Source: UBA7960 sp964348755 (lineage in GTDB: Bacteria > Bacteroidota > Bacteroidia > Bacteroidales > UBA7960). From it: a stretch of DNA of 27,905 bases. A model generated the notes under the pieces. The model was not told the origin of the DNA. It saw only the letters and a program-made list of their open reading frames with translations, and ran no database searches. This document shows, piece by piece, positions 9,162-17,631 of the stretch. Location of the stretch: assembly GCA_964348755.1 (NCBI GenBank), contig CAYGDW010000037.1, positions 1 to 27,905 of the forward strand, read 5' to 3'. The position numbers were made by a program, and so were the translations under genes. Each line of letters starts with the position of its first letter. Position 1 is the stretch's first letter.

Positions 9162-10691
9162 ATGACAACGCTTAGATTTAAAACTAACCGATTCTGGATA
9201 TTGTTTGCCCTGCTGTTGCTGGCAACATCCTGTCATGATTATCTAAACGAGCCTCAGGAAAATCTTGTTCTGACCAGAGATATTGACTACACAATAAGTG
9301 AAAATATGATTATGCCGCTCTATGGGGCTTATGCCGATTTTTACTCGCGTGGCTGGGAAGATTTTCCCCTGATTTCTGTTAGAGGCGACGATGTAAATGC
9401 CGGTGGCCTTGGCGACCAGCAAGACTATGCCGAAACTGACAGGTTCAGATACAACAAGGATTTCTGGATGTATAACTCCGTTTGGCTTGGCTTGTACTCT
9501 GATGTGGTGGGTGTCAATTCGGCCATCAACCAGATTGAACAATACAAAGTGTATGCTCCCAATAAAGCCCTGGCCGATCAGTATATTGCCGAAGCAAAGG
9601 TAATGCGGGCTTTTTTGTTGTTTCAACTTTCAAGAACCTGGGGCGATATTTTTATTCCGGTCATCACTGGCCCGGTCGATAATAAAGTTTATAGCAAAAA
9701 TGAGGTTATGCAGCATATCATTGTACAAATGAATGAGTCCCTGCCCCATCTTCCCGATATGCGGCCCAATCAACGAACCGATATAAGGGGAGGGGTAACC
9801 CGGTTTACTGCCCTGGCAATGATTGCACTGGCTAACCTCGAACTGAAAAATTATCAGGGCGTGGCCGATGCAACTTCTCAAATAATAGCTTCGCAAAGGT
9901 TCTCGCTCGAACCCGATTTTTACAAATTGTTTAAAATTCACGGAAAACTCAGTAACGAAAACCTCCTCGAATTGCAATTTTCTGACTTTGGCCAGGGTTC
10001 TGGCGATAATATCGGACACCTGTTTGCCTTTTACGGACCTCAGAACTGGACTCCAGAAGTTGCTTTGGCAGGTAGTGGATGGGGGTTTTTTGAGCCGAGC
10101 ATTAAATTTATAACCTTTATGCTCGACCGGAATGAAACCGTGAGGCTCGAGACCAGCGTATTGTTTACAAACCGTGGTATTGCCCAGTTGCAAAGTGACC
10201 CAAGGTATGCAACTTTGCCCGCATGGATAAGCAATACCACCCGCTCAGGCGACCGTATCAACGATTTTCCAAGGGCTATGTTTTCGAGCGGAAAACATTA
10301 CCTGCCTTCCGATGAGCTTACCCCAGGCAGAACAGATTATGGCACCAACAAAAACTTTATTGTTATAAGGTATGCCGAAATTTTGCTTATGCACGCCGAA
10401 GCTCTTACCCGCGGGGCGAGCAGTACTGCAATGACTGCCGACGCTGCTGTAAACCTTGTAAGGGCTAGGGCTGGCTTACCCTCCCTTTCAAATGTTACAA
10501 GTGCTCAGGTTATGGACGAAAAATTTGCCGAACTGGCAATGGAATGGGGAACCCGTTTCTATGATATGGTTCGCCTCGAAAGATTTGCCGACCTGAGTTA
10601 TGAGGGCCGTTCATTCAATTCAAACCTGATTTTCCTGCCTTATCCGCAAGCTCAGGTTGACCAAATGCCTGCACTGAGAGGAAGAAATTAA
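9162..10691 (+). CDS. SusD/RagB-family glycan-binding outer membrane lipoprotein
   Basis: A 509-residue lipoprotein; the signal sequence ends in the lipobox LATSC with Cys24 as the lipidation site. The fold is recognised from the alpha-helical TPR-like N-terminal half (AEAKVMRAFLLFQLSRTWGD, the hallmark 'RAxxxxxLxRxWGD' segment) and the C-terminal FIVIRYAEILLMHAEALTR, LVRARAGLP and MEWGTRFYDMVRLER motifs, all diagnostic of SusD-like proteins. It acts as the lid of the SusCD transporter at the cell surface, capturing oligosaccharides. It is encoded immediately after SusC and shares its transcript. It looks complete, with no frameshift. Confidence 0.95.
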   Translation: MTTLRFKTNRFWILFALLLLATSCHDYLNEPQENLVLTRDIDYTISENMIMPLYGAYADFYSRGWEDFPLISVRGDDVNAGGLGDQQDYAETDRFRYNKDFWMYNSVWLGLYSDVVGVNSAINQIEQYKVYAPNKALADQYIAEAKVMRAFLLFQLSRTWGDIFIPVITGPVDNKVYSKNEVMQHIIVQMNESLPHLPDMRPNQRTDIRGGVTRFTALAMIALANLELKNYQGVADATSQIIASQRFSLEPDFYKLFKIHGKLSNENLLELQFSDFGQGSGDNIGHLFAFYGPQNWTPEVALAGSGWGFFEPSIKFITFMLDRNETVRLETSVLFTNRGIAQLQSDPRYATLPAWISNTTRSGDRINDFPRAMFSSGKHYLPSDELTPGRTDYGTNKNFIVIRYAEILLMHAEALTRGASSTAMTADAAVNLVRARAGLPSLSNVTSAQVMDEKFAELAMEWGTRFYDMVRLERFADLSYEGRSFNSNLIFLPYPQAQVDQMPALRGRN

Positions 10692-10715
10692 TTTGCAACT
10701 TAAAAAGTTAACAAA

Positions 10716-11837
10716 ATGAAACATTTAAAATATGTTATCTTTAGTGTGGTCATTTCCCTTATGGCAGTGTCGTGTTATGAAGGAATTGACCCAATCAGCC
10801 CTGTTGATCCGGGTCCGGATGCTGCGGCTCCGGTTATTACAATAAAGTATCCAAACCAGGGCACCCTCATCAGGGTTCTTGAAGCCACTGTGAATATTAA
10901 TGTCGATTTAGAGGTTACCGACGATATTGAGCTTGGAAATATAACCTTACTGATGAATGGCACCGAGTTTGCCCGTTACAACGATATTGGCAAAAACCCG
11001 GCTTTCAGGGATTTTCGAAGGGCCTTGATACAAAGGACTTTTAATAATCTTCCCAATGGACCACATGTATTCAGAGTTGTAGCAACTGATTTGTCGGGCA
11101 AATCAACTACCCGTGAGGTAACTTTCGAAAAGATTGCCCCATACGCCCCAATGTTTCCAGGCGAGGTTTTCTATATGCCTTTTGATGGCGAATACCTCGA
11201 ACTTATCAGCCTGCAAAGTGCCACCAGGGTTGGTAGCCCCGGTTTTGCCGGAATAGGCGTTAAAGCCGGGGGCAACTCTTATGCAGGAGCCACCGATTCT
11301 TACCTCACTTTCCCCACAGCGGGTCTGTTAGGTCCCGAGTTTAGTGCTTCTTTCTGGCTAAGGGTAAATGCAGTGCCAAACCGGGCTGGAATCCTTGTTG
11401 TGGGCCCTCCCGACCCAGCAAACCCAACTTCTATGAACATTCGCACAAGCGGCTTCAGGTTCTTCCGCGAAGCTGCCGGAGCAAATCAACGCTTTAAGCT
11501 TAATGTTGGAAGAGGTACTGACGAATCGTGGTTCGATGGTGGCGCTGCCGCCGATGTGGACCCTACTACTAACCAATGGGTGCATTTTGCCTTTACTATC
11601 TCACCTACTCAATGCGTGGTGTATATCAACGGAAACGTGGCAAGCCAGGGAAGCTTTACCGGAATAAGCTGGACAGAATGTGATCTGCTTTCAATCATGT
11701 CGGGTGCGCCAAGGTTTGCTGGTTGGGGTCACCTTTCCGACCGTAGCTTTATGGACGAACTGCGCTTATTTAACAAAGCCCTGACCCCGGCCGAAATCCA
11801 AACAATTAGGAACTACGACAGCGGTGTTGTTAAATGA
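10716..11837 (+). CDS. Surface glycan-binding lipoprotein (Ig-like + LamG/concanavalin-like)
   Basis: A 373-residue lipoprotein with lipobox MAVSC (Cys20). After a Pro/Gly/Asp-rich linker there is an Ig-like domain (about 40-135: APVITIKYPNQGTLIRV ... HVFRVVATDLSGKSTTREV). It is followed by a LamG/concanavalin-A jelly-roll domain (about 145-368) with EFSASFWLRV, TNQWVHFAFTISPTQCVVYINGN and SFMDELRLFNKALTPAEI, all typical of LamG-type folds. Position third after SusC and SusD is where Bacteroidota PULs encode the surface glycan-binding protein (SGBP, SusE/F-like in role). It probably holds the polymer near the SusCD gate. No catalytic residues are evident. It is the last gene before the intrinsic terminator. 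Confidence 0.82.
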   Translation: MKHLKYVIFSVVISLMAVSCYEGIDPISPVDPGPDAAAPVITIKYPNQGTLIRVLEATVNINVDLEVTDDIELGNITLLMNGTEFARYNDIGKNPAFRDFRRALIQRTFNNLPNGPHVFRVVATDLSGKSTTREVTFEKIAPYAPMFPGEVFYMPFDGEYLELISLQSATRVGSPGFAGIGVKAGGNSYAGATDSYLTFPTAGLLGPEFSASFWLRVNAVPNRAGILVVGPPDPANPTSMNIRTSGFRFFREAAGANQRFKLNVGRGTDESWFDGGAAADVDPTTNQWVHFAFTISPTQCVVYINGNVASQGSFTGISWTECDLLSIMSGAPRFAGWGHLSDRSFMDELRLFNKALTPAEIQTIRNYDSGVVK

Positions 11838-11928
11838 CAATCCAGGTTATGTAAAATAAATTAACCAGGTTTTAGAGATTTGAACATTGAATTTTAATTC
11901 AAACCATCTTGCTAACACCTGATTTTTT

Positions 11929-11963
11929 AAAAGGCTGCCAGGATGGCTCCCGGCAGCCTTTTT
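11929..11963 (+). terminator. Intrinsic terminator between SGBP and enzyme operon
   Basis: A perfect 11-bp inverted repeat (AAAAGGCTGCC at 11929-11939 and GGCAGCCTTTT at 11952-11962) with a 12-nt loop, ending in a T run. It lies 92 bp after the SGBP stop and 42 bp before the GH144 ATG, so transcription of SusC-SusD-SGBP can be ended or attenuated here. The A/T arms are symmetric, so it could work in both directions. Confidence 0.8.
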
Positions 11964-12004
11964 ACTTGTATGGAAACCGATTTAAAACCCGAAACACTTA
12001 TACC

Positions 12005-13408
12005 ATGAATCATCTTTGTTTATTATTTGCTCTTTTACCCTTGCTTTCTGGCTGCATGTCTGGTTCAAAAGGCGACCGTGCGGTTGCATTAACCGACAAT
12101 CAGTTGCTCGATACTGTTCAGTATTATACATTTCAGTATTTCTGGGACGGAGCCGAACCCAACTCAGGAATGGCCCGCGAAAGGTATCATGTGGACGGAG
12201 TGTATCCGCAAAACGACAAGCATATTGTTACTGCCGGGGGTAGTGGTTTTGGGCTGATGGCAATTATTTCGGGTATTGAGCGTGGCTTTATTACCCGACA
12301 GCAAGGCTTTGAGCGGTTCCAGAAAATTGTTGATTTCCTTGAGCGCGCCGATCGTTTTCACGGGGTATGGCCACATTGGTTCAATGGCGAAACCGGCAAG
12401 GTTCAGCCATTCAGTAAATACGATGATGGAGGTGACCTGGTTGAAACAGCTTTCCTGGTGCAGGGGCTCATAACCGTTATGGAATATTTTAAGAACGGGA
12501 ACCATGAGGAACAACAACTGGCAGCCAAAATTAACCAGCTATGGCGCGAAGTTGACTGGAGTTGGTACACCCGCGGTGGCGAAAAAGTATTGTACTGGCA
12601 TTGGTCGCCCAATGTGGGCTGGCAAATGAACCACAAAATTACAGGTTATAACGAGTGCCTCATAACGTACATTCTGGCTGCATCATCGCCTACATTCCCC
12701 ATCGATTTCGAAACTTATGAACAAGGATGGGCCCTGAGCGGAGGAATTGCTGCCAATGTTGTTACTCATGGCCACCGTCTGCGTCTCGAACACCATATTG
12801 ATTCCGTTTACGGAGGCCCGTTGTTTTGGGCACACTATTCATATCTGGGTCTTGACCCGCGCGGACTTACCGACAAGTATGCCGATTATTGGGAGCTTAA
12901 TGTTTCGCACACAATGATTAATCGCCACCATTGCATTGCAAACCCACACAAATACCCCGGTTATGGCGAAAACTGCTGGGGGCTTACCTCAAGCTATTCG
13001 GTGCCAGGTGCTTCGGATTATTTCAGAGGGCAAACCAACCAAAGGCCCCAAAACGGAAACTCCGGAATGACCAGCTATGCCGGACACCGGCCAACCTACG
13101 ACCTAGGAGTGATTAGCCCAACGGCCGCTTTGTCGTCTTTGCCTTATGCTCCAATTGAAGTAATGCCTGTTATGAGGCATTTCTATGAAAACCTTGGTAA
13201 TAAAATATGGGGTAAATTTGGATTTTACGATGCATTCAGCCAGGAGTACGAATGGTACCCGCAAAGATACCTGGCCATTGATCAGGGGCCAATTGCCGTT
13301 ATGATTGAAAACCATAGAAGTAGTTTGCTGTGGAACCTGTTTATGCAAAACGACGATGTTCAAAGGGGGCTGAAAAAGCTCGGTTTCAGCAGCCCGCATT
13401 TGAAATAA
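12005..13408 (+). CDS. GH144-like endo-beta-1,2-glucanase, lipoprotein ('glucoamylase family')
   Basis: A 467-residue protein. The ATG at 12005 is chosen because it begins a lipoprotein signal with lipobox LLSGC (Cys17); upstream codons in the frame overlap the terminator hairpin. The whole mature part is one (alpha/alpha)6-barrel domain of the glycoamylase-like Pfam family, which CAZy places in GH144. Conserved blocks are TFQYFWDGAEPNSGM, GSGFGLMA, DDGGDLVETAF (Asp144, Glu147), WHWSPNVGW, GYNECLITYILAASSPTFP (Glu217) and AIDQGPIAVMIENHR (Asp426). The D-x-x-E pair and the Glu 70 residues later match what I recall of the acidic active-site residues of the Chitinophaga endo-beta-1,2-glucanase. 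A surface-anchored endo-enzyme here would cut beta-1,2-glucan into pieces SusCD can import. It is first gene of the enzyme operon, 19 bp before the GH43-like gene. Databases often call this family 'glucoamylase', which is probably misleading. Confidence 0.82.
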   Translation: MNHLCLLFALLPLLSGCMSGSKGDRAVALTDNQLLDTVQYYTFQYFWDGAEPNSGMARERYHVDGVYPQNDKHIVTAGGSGFGLMAIISGIERGFITRQQGFERFQKIVDFLERADRFHGVWPHWFNGETGKVQPFSKYDDGGDLVETAFLVQGLITVMEYFKNGNHEEQQLAAKINQLWREVDWSWYTRGGEKVLYWHWSPNVGWQMNHKITGYNECLITYILAASSPTFPIDFETYEQGWALSGGIAANVVTHGHRLRLEHHIDSVYGGPLFWAHYSYLGLDPRGLTDKYADYWELNVSHTMINRHHCIANPHKYPGYGENCWGLTSSYSVPGASDYFRGQTNQRPQNGNSGMTSYAGHRPTYDLGVISPTAALSSLPYAPIEVMPVMRHFYENLGNKIWGKFGFYDAFSQEYEWYPQRYLAIDQGPIAVMIENHRSSLLWNLFMQNDDVQRGLKKLGFSSPHLK

Positions 13409-13427
13409 ACCCTTAACCTTTTTTATC

Positions 13428-15212
13428 ATGAACAGGTTAATTATTCTATCCATTGTGATTTGTTTTCAAATTGCATTGAACCCATTGCAGGCAAAAGGTC
13501 AGCAGTCAAATCAAAAAACATATTGTAATCCTATAAATATTGATTACGGATACAGCCCCATACCCAATTTTAGCAAATGGGGAAGGCATAGGGCAACGGC
13601 CGATCCGGTTATTGTTAATTACCAGGGCAATTACTACCTTTTTAGTACCAACCAATGGGGGTACTGGTGGAGCAGCGATATGCTCAGCTGGAATTTTAAC
13701 CCCCGCAAATTTTTGCGGCCTTGGAATGCCGGTGTATATGATGAATTGTGTGCCCCTGCTGTTGGAATTGTTGGCGATACCATGATTGTTTTTGGTTCGA
13801 CCTACACCGGCGAGTTTAGTATATGGATGAGTACCAATCCGAAAGCAAATGAATGGAAACCGCTTGTCGATCGTTTTGAAATTGGAGGTTGGGACCCCGA
13901 TTTTTTTACCGACGATGACGGGCGGCTTTATATGTATAATGGGAGCAGCAACAGATTTCCCCTGTATGGCATTGAACTGAGCCGAAAAACCTTTCAACCT
14001 GTTGGTACCAGAAAAGAGGTTTTTCTGCTTGACCCGTGGCGATATGGCTGGCAGCGCTTTGGCGAGCACATGGACAATACCTTTCTCGATCCGTTTCTTG
14101 AAGGTGCGCACATGACCAAACACAATGGAAAATATTATTTTCAGTTTGGCGCTCCCGGCACTGAATTTAGCGGTTATGCCGACGGTGTGGCTGTAGGAGA
14201 TCACCCCCTCGGGCCATTTGTGCCCCAGCCCGACCCATTGAGTATGAAACTTGGTGGATTTGCACGAGGAGCTGGGCATGGAAGCACTTTCAAAGATAAT
14301 AATGGCAGGTATTGGCATGTAAGCACCATTATGATTAGTGTTAAAAACAATTTTGAACGCCGGATAGGGATATGGCCCGCCGGATTTGATAACGACGGAA
14401 TAATGTGGTGCAATACTGCCTTTGGCGATTACCCGCATTATCTGCCCCACCATGCAATTACCAACAATAAGCCCCGACCCGATTGGTATTTGCTCAACTA
14501 CAAAAAGCCTGTTACCGTTTCTTCGACCTTTGGAGGATTTAATGCCAACAATGCAAACGACGAAAACATAAAAACCTATTGGTGTGCCGCAACCGCCAAC
14601 AAGGGCGAATGGATACAAACCGATTTGGGAAATGTTTCAACGATAAATGCTGTTCAGATCAATTATGCCGACCAGGATGTTGCCTTCCCGGCTGAAATAG
14701 ATACCATTTTCCTTGGGAAAACCCTTGGATTATACCACCAGTACAAATTGTTTTATTCGGCCGATGGCAAAAACTGGCAACTTCTGGCAGATAAAAGCAG
14801 CAATAAAACCGATGTGCCCCACGATTATATAGAATTGGAAAAACCGGTGCAGGCGCGTTACATCAAACTTGAAAATATTGCTGTACCTGCAGGAAAATTT
14901 GCCATTAGCGGGCTCAGGGTTTTTGGCCACGGAAACGGTCAAAAACCAGATGCCGTTAAGGAATTTTTGGTGTTGCGCACTCCAAAAGACAAACGCAGCG
15001 CCTGGATTCGCTGGAGCCCGGTTTCAGGGGCTTATGCCTATAATATTTATTACGGAACACACCCCGAAAAGCTCTACAATTGTGTAATGGTACACGATTT
15101 CAATGAGTATTGGTTTAAAGCAATGGATAGTGAAAGCACCTACTATTTTACCATAGAGGCTATAAACGAAAACGGAGTTTCGCAAAGGCACGAAACCCTT
15201 AAAGTCGAATAA
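13428..15212 (+). CDS. GH43-like glycosidase with discoidin (F5/8C) and FN3 domains, copy 1
   Basis: A 594-residue exported protein with a Sec signal of about 25 residues and no lipobox. Residues ~30-345 form a five-bladed propeller of the GH43 type. The three expected acidic positions are present: Asp59 in ATADPVIV (base), Asp156 in GGWDPDFF (modulator) and Glu225 in LEGAHMTKHNGKYYFQFG (acid). A discoidin/F5-8C carbohydrate-binding domain follows (about 357-500: KPVTVSSTFGG ... ARYIKLENI ... GLRVFG), then an FN3 domain (about 508-590: SAWIRWSPVSGAYAYNIYYG). GH43 enzymes mostly remove alpha-L-arabinofuranose or beta-D-xylose, but subfamily and specificity are not clear here. The stop is 1 bp before the next ATG, so translational coupling with the second GH144 gene is likely. 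It is paralogous to the gene at 17632-19437, sharing YCNPINIDY, KHNGKYY and GAPGTEF-YADGV blocks. Confidence 0.78.
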   Translation: MNRLIILSIVICFQIALNPLQAKGQQSNQKTYCNPINIDYGYSPIPNFSKWGRHRATADPVIVNYQGNYYLFSTNQWGYWWSSDMLSWNFNPRKFLRPWNAGVYDELCAPAVGIVGDTMIVFGSTYTGEFSIWMSTNPKANEWKPLVDRFEIGGWDPDFFTDDDGRLYMYNGSSNRFPLYGIELSRKTFQPVGTRKEVFLLDPWRYGWQRFGEHMDNTFLDPFLEGAHMTKHNGKYYFQFGAPGTEFSGYADGVAVGDHPLGPFVPQPDPLSMKLGGFARGAGHGSTFKDNNGRYWHVSTIMISVKNNFERRIGIWPAGFDNDGIMWCNTAFGDYPHYLPHHAITNNKPRPDWYLLNYKKPVTVSSTFGGFNANNANDENIKTYWCAATANKGEWIQTDLGNVSTINAVQINYADQDVAFPAEIDTIFLGKTLGLYHQYKLFYSADGKNWQLLADKSSNKTDVPHDYIELEKPVQARYIKLENIAVPAGKFAISGLRVFGHGNGQKPDAVKEFLVLRTPKDKRSAWIRWSPVSGAYAYNIYYGTHPEKLYNCVMVHDFNEYWFKAMDSESTYYFTIEAINENGVSQRHETLKVE

Positions 15213-15213
15213 A

Positions 15214-17619
15214 ATGAAATTTAAAGGCGTTTTGTTTTTTCTGCTTTGTGGCTGGTGGCATTTAGGAGGTGCCCAGGAAGTTTACTTTTTTACCGAAGGT
15301 ACCAATAATACATTTTACGACCAGGGCATTGTAGATTTGAGCAATATGGGAGGGAGCTTCTTCGAAACCACCCACCCGCCTGGCTTGCCTCAATACAACG
15401 ACAAAGTACCTTGTTCAACCACAGCATTCAGGGGCTCCACTTCTCTCAAATTCAATTACACATCGGCGGCAAACGGAAACTGGCGCGTTACAATTTACAG
15501 GGCTGACTGGTCCTCGGCCAATATTTCGGGAATGGACTCCATTGCCTTTTTTGTTTATTCCGAAACCGAAATTCTGGCTGCTGCTTTGCCATTGATAGGG
15601 ATAAGGGCGCAAAATAAAAACGGAGCTGGCGATGTTAATTCGCAACTTTTCCCTCTGGCCAACTACAACCAAAATGTTCAGCCAAAAATTTGGACAAAGA
15701 TAAAGTTCCCGCTGTCCGTATTGTTTAACGACAGTCAAAGCAGTCAACTTGATTTTACAAGGGCGAAAGGGGTGATTTTCAACCAATCGGAAAAAAACGG
15801 GTTGTCGGGGTTAATCTTTGTAGATGATGTATTGGCCTATAAAAACCTTGCCACGGTTCCTCCTGTTACAAATCTTGAAGCCACTGGCTACGACAGCCAT
15901 GCCGAACTCAACTGGGTAAAACCCATGGATGGCCTTTCTTATCAGATTGAGGCTTCTTTTGATAATGGCGTTAACTTTCAGGTGCGGGGCCATACTATAT
16001 TAAATTATTTCCTTGACTTTGTGCCCGAAGAGGGAAAAAACAAAGAAGTATTTTACAAAGTAACTGCACTTTTTCAGCAACAGTCATCCAATCCGGTTGC
16101 AGCTTCAGCCACTTTGCGCCATTTTACCGACGATGAACTTATGGATATGGTTCAAAGATATGCTTTCAGGTATTTTTGGGAAGGAGCACATCAGCCATCG
16201 GGAATGGCCCTCGAAAGGACGAACGGAAATGGAATTACTGTTGCATCAGGGGCAACCGGCATGGGCCTCATGGCTATGATTGTTGCTTATGAGCGCGAGT
16301 ACCGGCCCCGCAGCGAGATCAAAGAAAGAATTCTGAAAATTCTTCATTTTCTCGAAAGTTGCCAGCGGCATTATGGAGCATGGTCGCATTGGTACAACGG
16401 AAATACAATGCAAACACAACCTTTCTCGCCCGACGATGATGGCGGGGATATTGTAGAAACCTCCTTTGTGGCTCAGGCTTTGCTGGCGCTTAGAAATTAT
16501 TTCGGGGCAAGTGATAGCCAGTCGGTGCAAATAAGGCAAAAAGCAACCAAACTTTGGCGCGAAATCAATTGGGACTGGTACCGTAACTCGGGGCATAATG
16601 TGTTGTTTTGGCACTGGTCGCCAAATATTGGCTTTGCTAAAAACATGAAAGTGAGCGGGTGGAACGAATGCCTGGTTACTTATATTATGGCTGCTTCATC
16701 GCCAACTTTTCCTGTTTCACGCCAGGTTTACGACCAGGGATGGGCGCGCAACGGGCAAATGGTCAGAAAAAGGTCATTCTATAATTTTGAAATCTCGCTT
16801 TCGCCCGATTGGGGCGGACCACTGTTCTGGATTCATTACTCGCATTTGGGTATAAACCCCAAAGGCCTGAAAGACCAGTATGCCGATTATTGGAAGGAAC
16901 ATGTCAATACAGCAAAAATTCATATTGCTTATGCTATCGAAAACCCATTCAGATTCCCAAATTACAGCGCGAAAAACTGGGGGCTCACAGCCAGCGACGG
17001 CCCTTTTGGTTATAGAGCCCATGAACCCATGTTTAACGACAATGGTACAATCAGCCCTACAGCGGCCCTGTCGAGCATGCCATATACCCCGGAAGAATCT
17101 ATGAATGCCCTTAAGTATTTTTATCGCGAAAGAGGCAAGGATCTTTTTGGAAAATTCGGACCTTATGATGCTTTTAACGATGCTCATAACTGGGTACAGA
17201 GGGCTTATATTGGAATAGATCAGGGCCCTATTGTGGTAATGATTGAAAACCACCGCAGCCAATTGCTTTGGAATAGCGTTATGAGGGATGAAGATTTGCA
17301 GGCCGGGCTTACCAAACTTGGTTTCCAGTTTGTTGCTTCGGCAAAAGAAACCACAAACAAGCGAACTGACCAATTGAAGGTTTTTCCAAATCCATCTTCA
17401 GGCCAGGTTACACTGAATCTTCCGGTATCCAGCTCAACCCTGCCAGGTGCTATAGAAATTGTATCGCCCAGTGGACGAATTGTCAGATCAGAGCCAATTA
17501 CTCCGGATTATAGCTACTACAAATTGGATTTAAGTGGCCTTCCAGGCGGGTTCTATATCATACGATTAAAAACAGGGAATAAGATTTATCAGGCTAAGCT
17601 GATTTTGCACAATAATTAA
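15214..17619 (+). CDS. GH144-like endo-beta-1,2-glucanase with CBM, FN3 and T9SS sorting domain
   Basis: An 801-residue protein with signal peptide (to about Ala20). Residues ~22-210 resemble a jelly-roll carbohydrate-binding module (GSTSLKFNYTSAANGNWRV, WTKIKFPLSVL, GLIFVDDVLAY; CBM11-like in style). An FN3 domain follows (~214-300) and then a GH144-like catalytic domain (~303-706) carrying YFWEGAHQPSGM, DDDGGDIVETSF (Asp412, Glu415), WHWSPNIGF, GWNECLVTYIMAASSPTFP (Glu485) and GIDQGPIVVMIENHR (Asp669). A T9SS type A sorting domain ends it (~720-801: LKVFPNPSSGQV ... GGFYIIRLK). Catalytic spacing is the same as in the lipoprotein copy. It is therefore a second endo-beta-1,2-glucanase, exported by T9SS with its own glycan-binding module, so it may reach polymer further from the cell. 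The start follows the previous stop by 1 bp; the next gene begins 12 bp after its stop. Confidence 0.82.
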   Translation: MKFKGVLFFLLCGWWHLGGAQEVYFFTEGTNNTFYDQGIVDLSNMGGSFFETTHPPGLPQYNDKVPCSTTAFRGSTSLKFNYTSAANGNWRVTIYRADWSSANISGMDSIAFFVYSETEILAAALPLIGIRAQNKNGAGDVNSQLFPLANYNQNVQPKIWTKIKFPLSVLFNDSQSSQLDFTRAKGVIFNQSEKNGLSGLIFVDDVLAYKNLATVPPVTNLEATGYDSHAELNWVKPMDGLSYQIEASFDNGVNFQVRGHTILNYFLDFVPEEGKNKEVFYKVTALFQQQSSNPVAASATLRHFTDDELMDMVQRYAFRYFWEGAHQPSGMALERTNGNGITVASGATGMGLMAMIVAYEREYRPRSEIKERILKILHFLESCQRHYGAWSHWYNGNTMQTQPFSPDDDGGDIVETSFVAQALLALRNYFGASDSQSVQIRQKATKLWREINWDWYRNSGHNVLFWHWSPNIGFAKNMKVSGWNECLVTYIMAASSPTFPVSRQVYDQGWARNGQMVRKRSFYNFEISLSPDWGGPLFWIHYSHLGINPKGLKDQYADYWKEHVNTAKIHIAYAIENPFRFPNYSAKNWGLTASDGPFGYRAHEPMFNDNGTISPTAALSSMPYTPEESMNALKYFYRERGKDLFGKFGPYDAFNDAHNWVQRAYIGIDQGPIVVMIENHRSQLLWNSVMRDEDLQAGLTKLGFQFVASAKETTNKRTDQLKVFPNPSSGQVTLNLPVSSSTLPGAIEIVSPSGRIVRSEPITPDYSYYKLDLSGLPGGFYIIRLKTGNKIYQAKLILHNN

Positions 17620-17631
17620 AAATTTATAACT

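Noticed and set aside
11909..12004. Extended N-terminus of the first GH144 gene starting at 11909
   Set aside because: It would translate through the terminator hairpin and bury the lipoprotein signal; the ATG at 12005 gives a proper lipobox.
12005..13408. Annotation of the GH144-like genes as starch-degrading glucoamylases
   Set aside because: The domain family carries that historical name, but the residues match the GH144 pattern and the locus lacks GH13 or GH97 enzymes expected of a starch system.
13506..14618. Minus-strand open frame of 370 codons opposite the GH43-like gene
   Set aside because: It lies wholly antisense to a well-supported enzyme gene, has no domain pattern or signal, and arises from codon bias on the other strand.
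16774..17373. Minus-strand open frame of about 200 codons opposite the GH144 catalytic domain
   Set aside because: Antisense shadow of a conserved enzyme domain; no recognisable protein motif.
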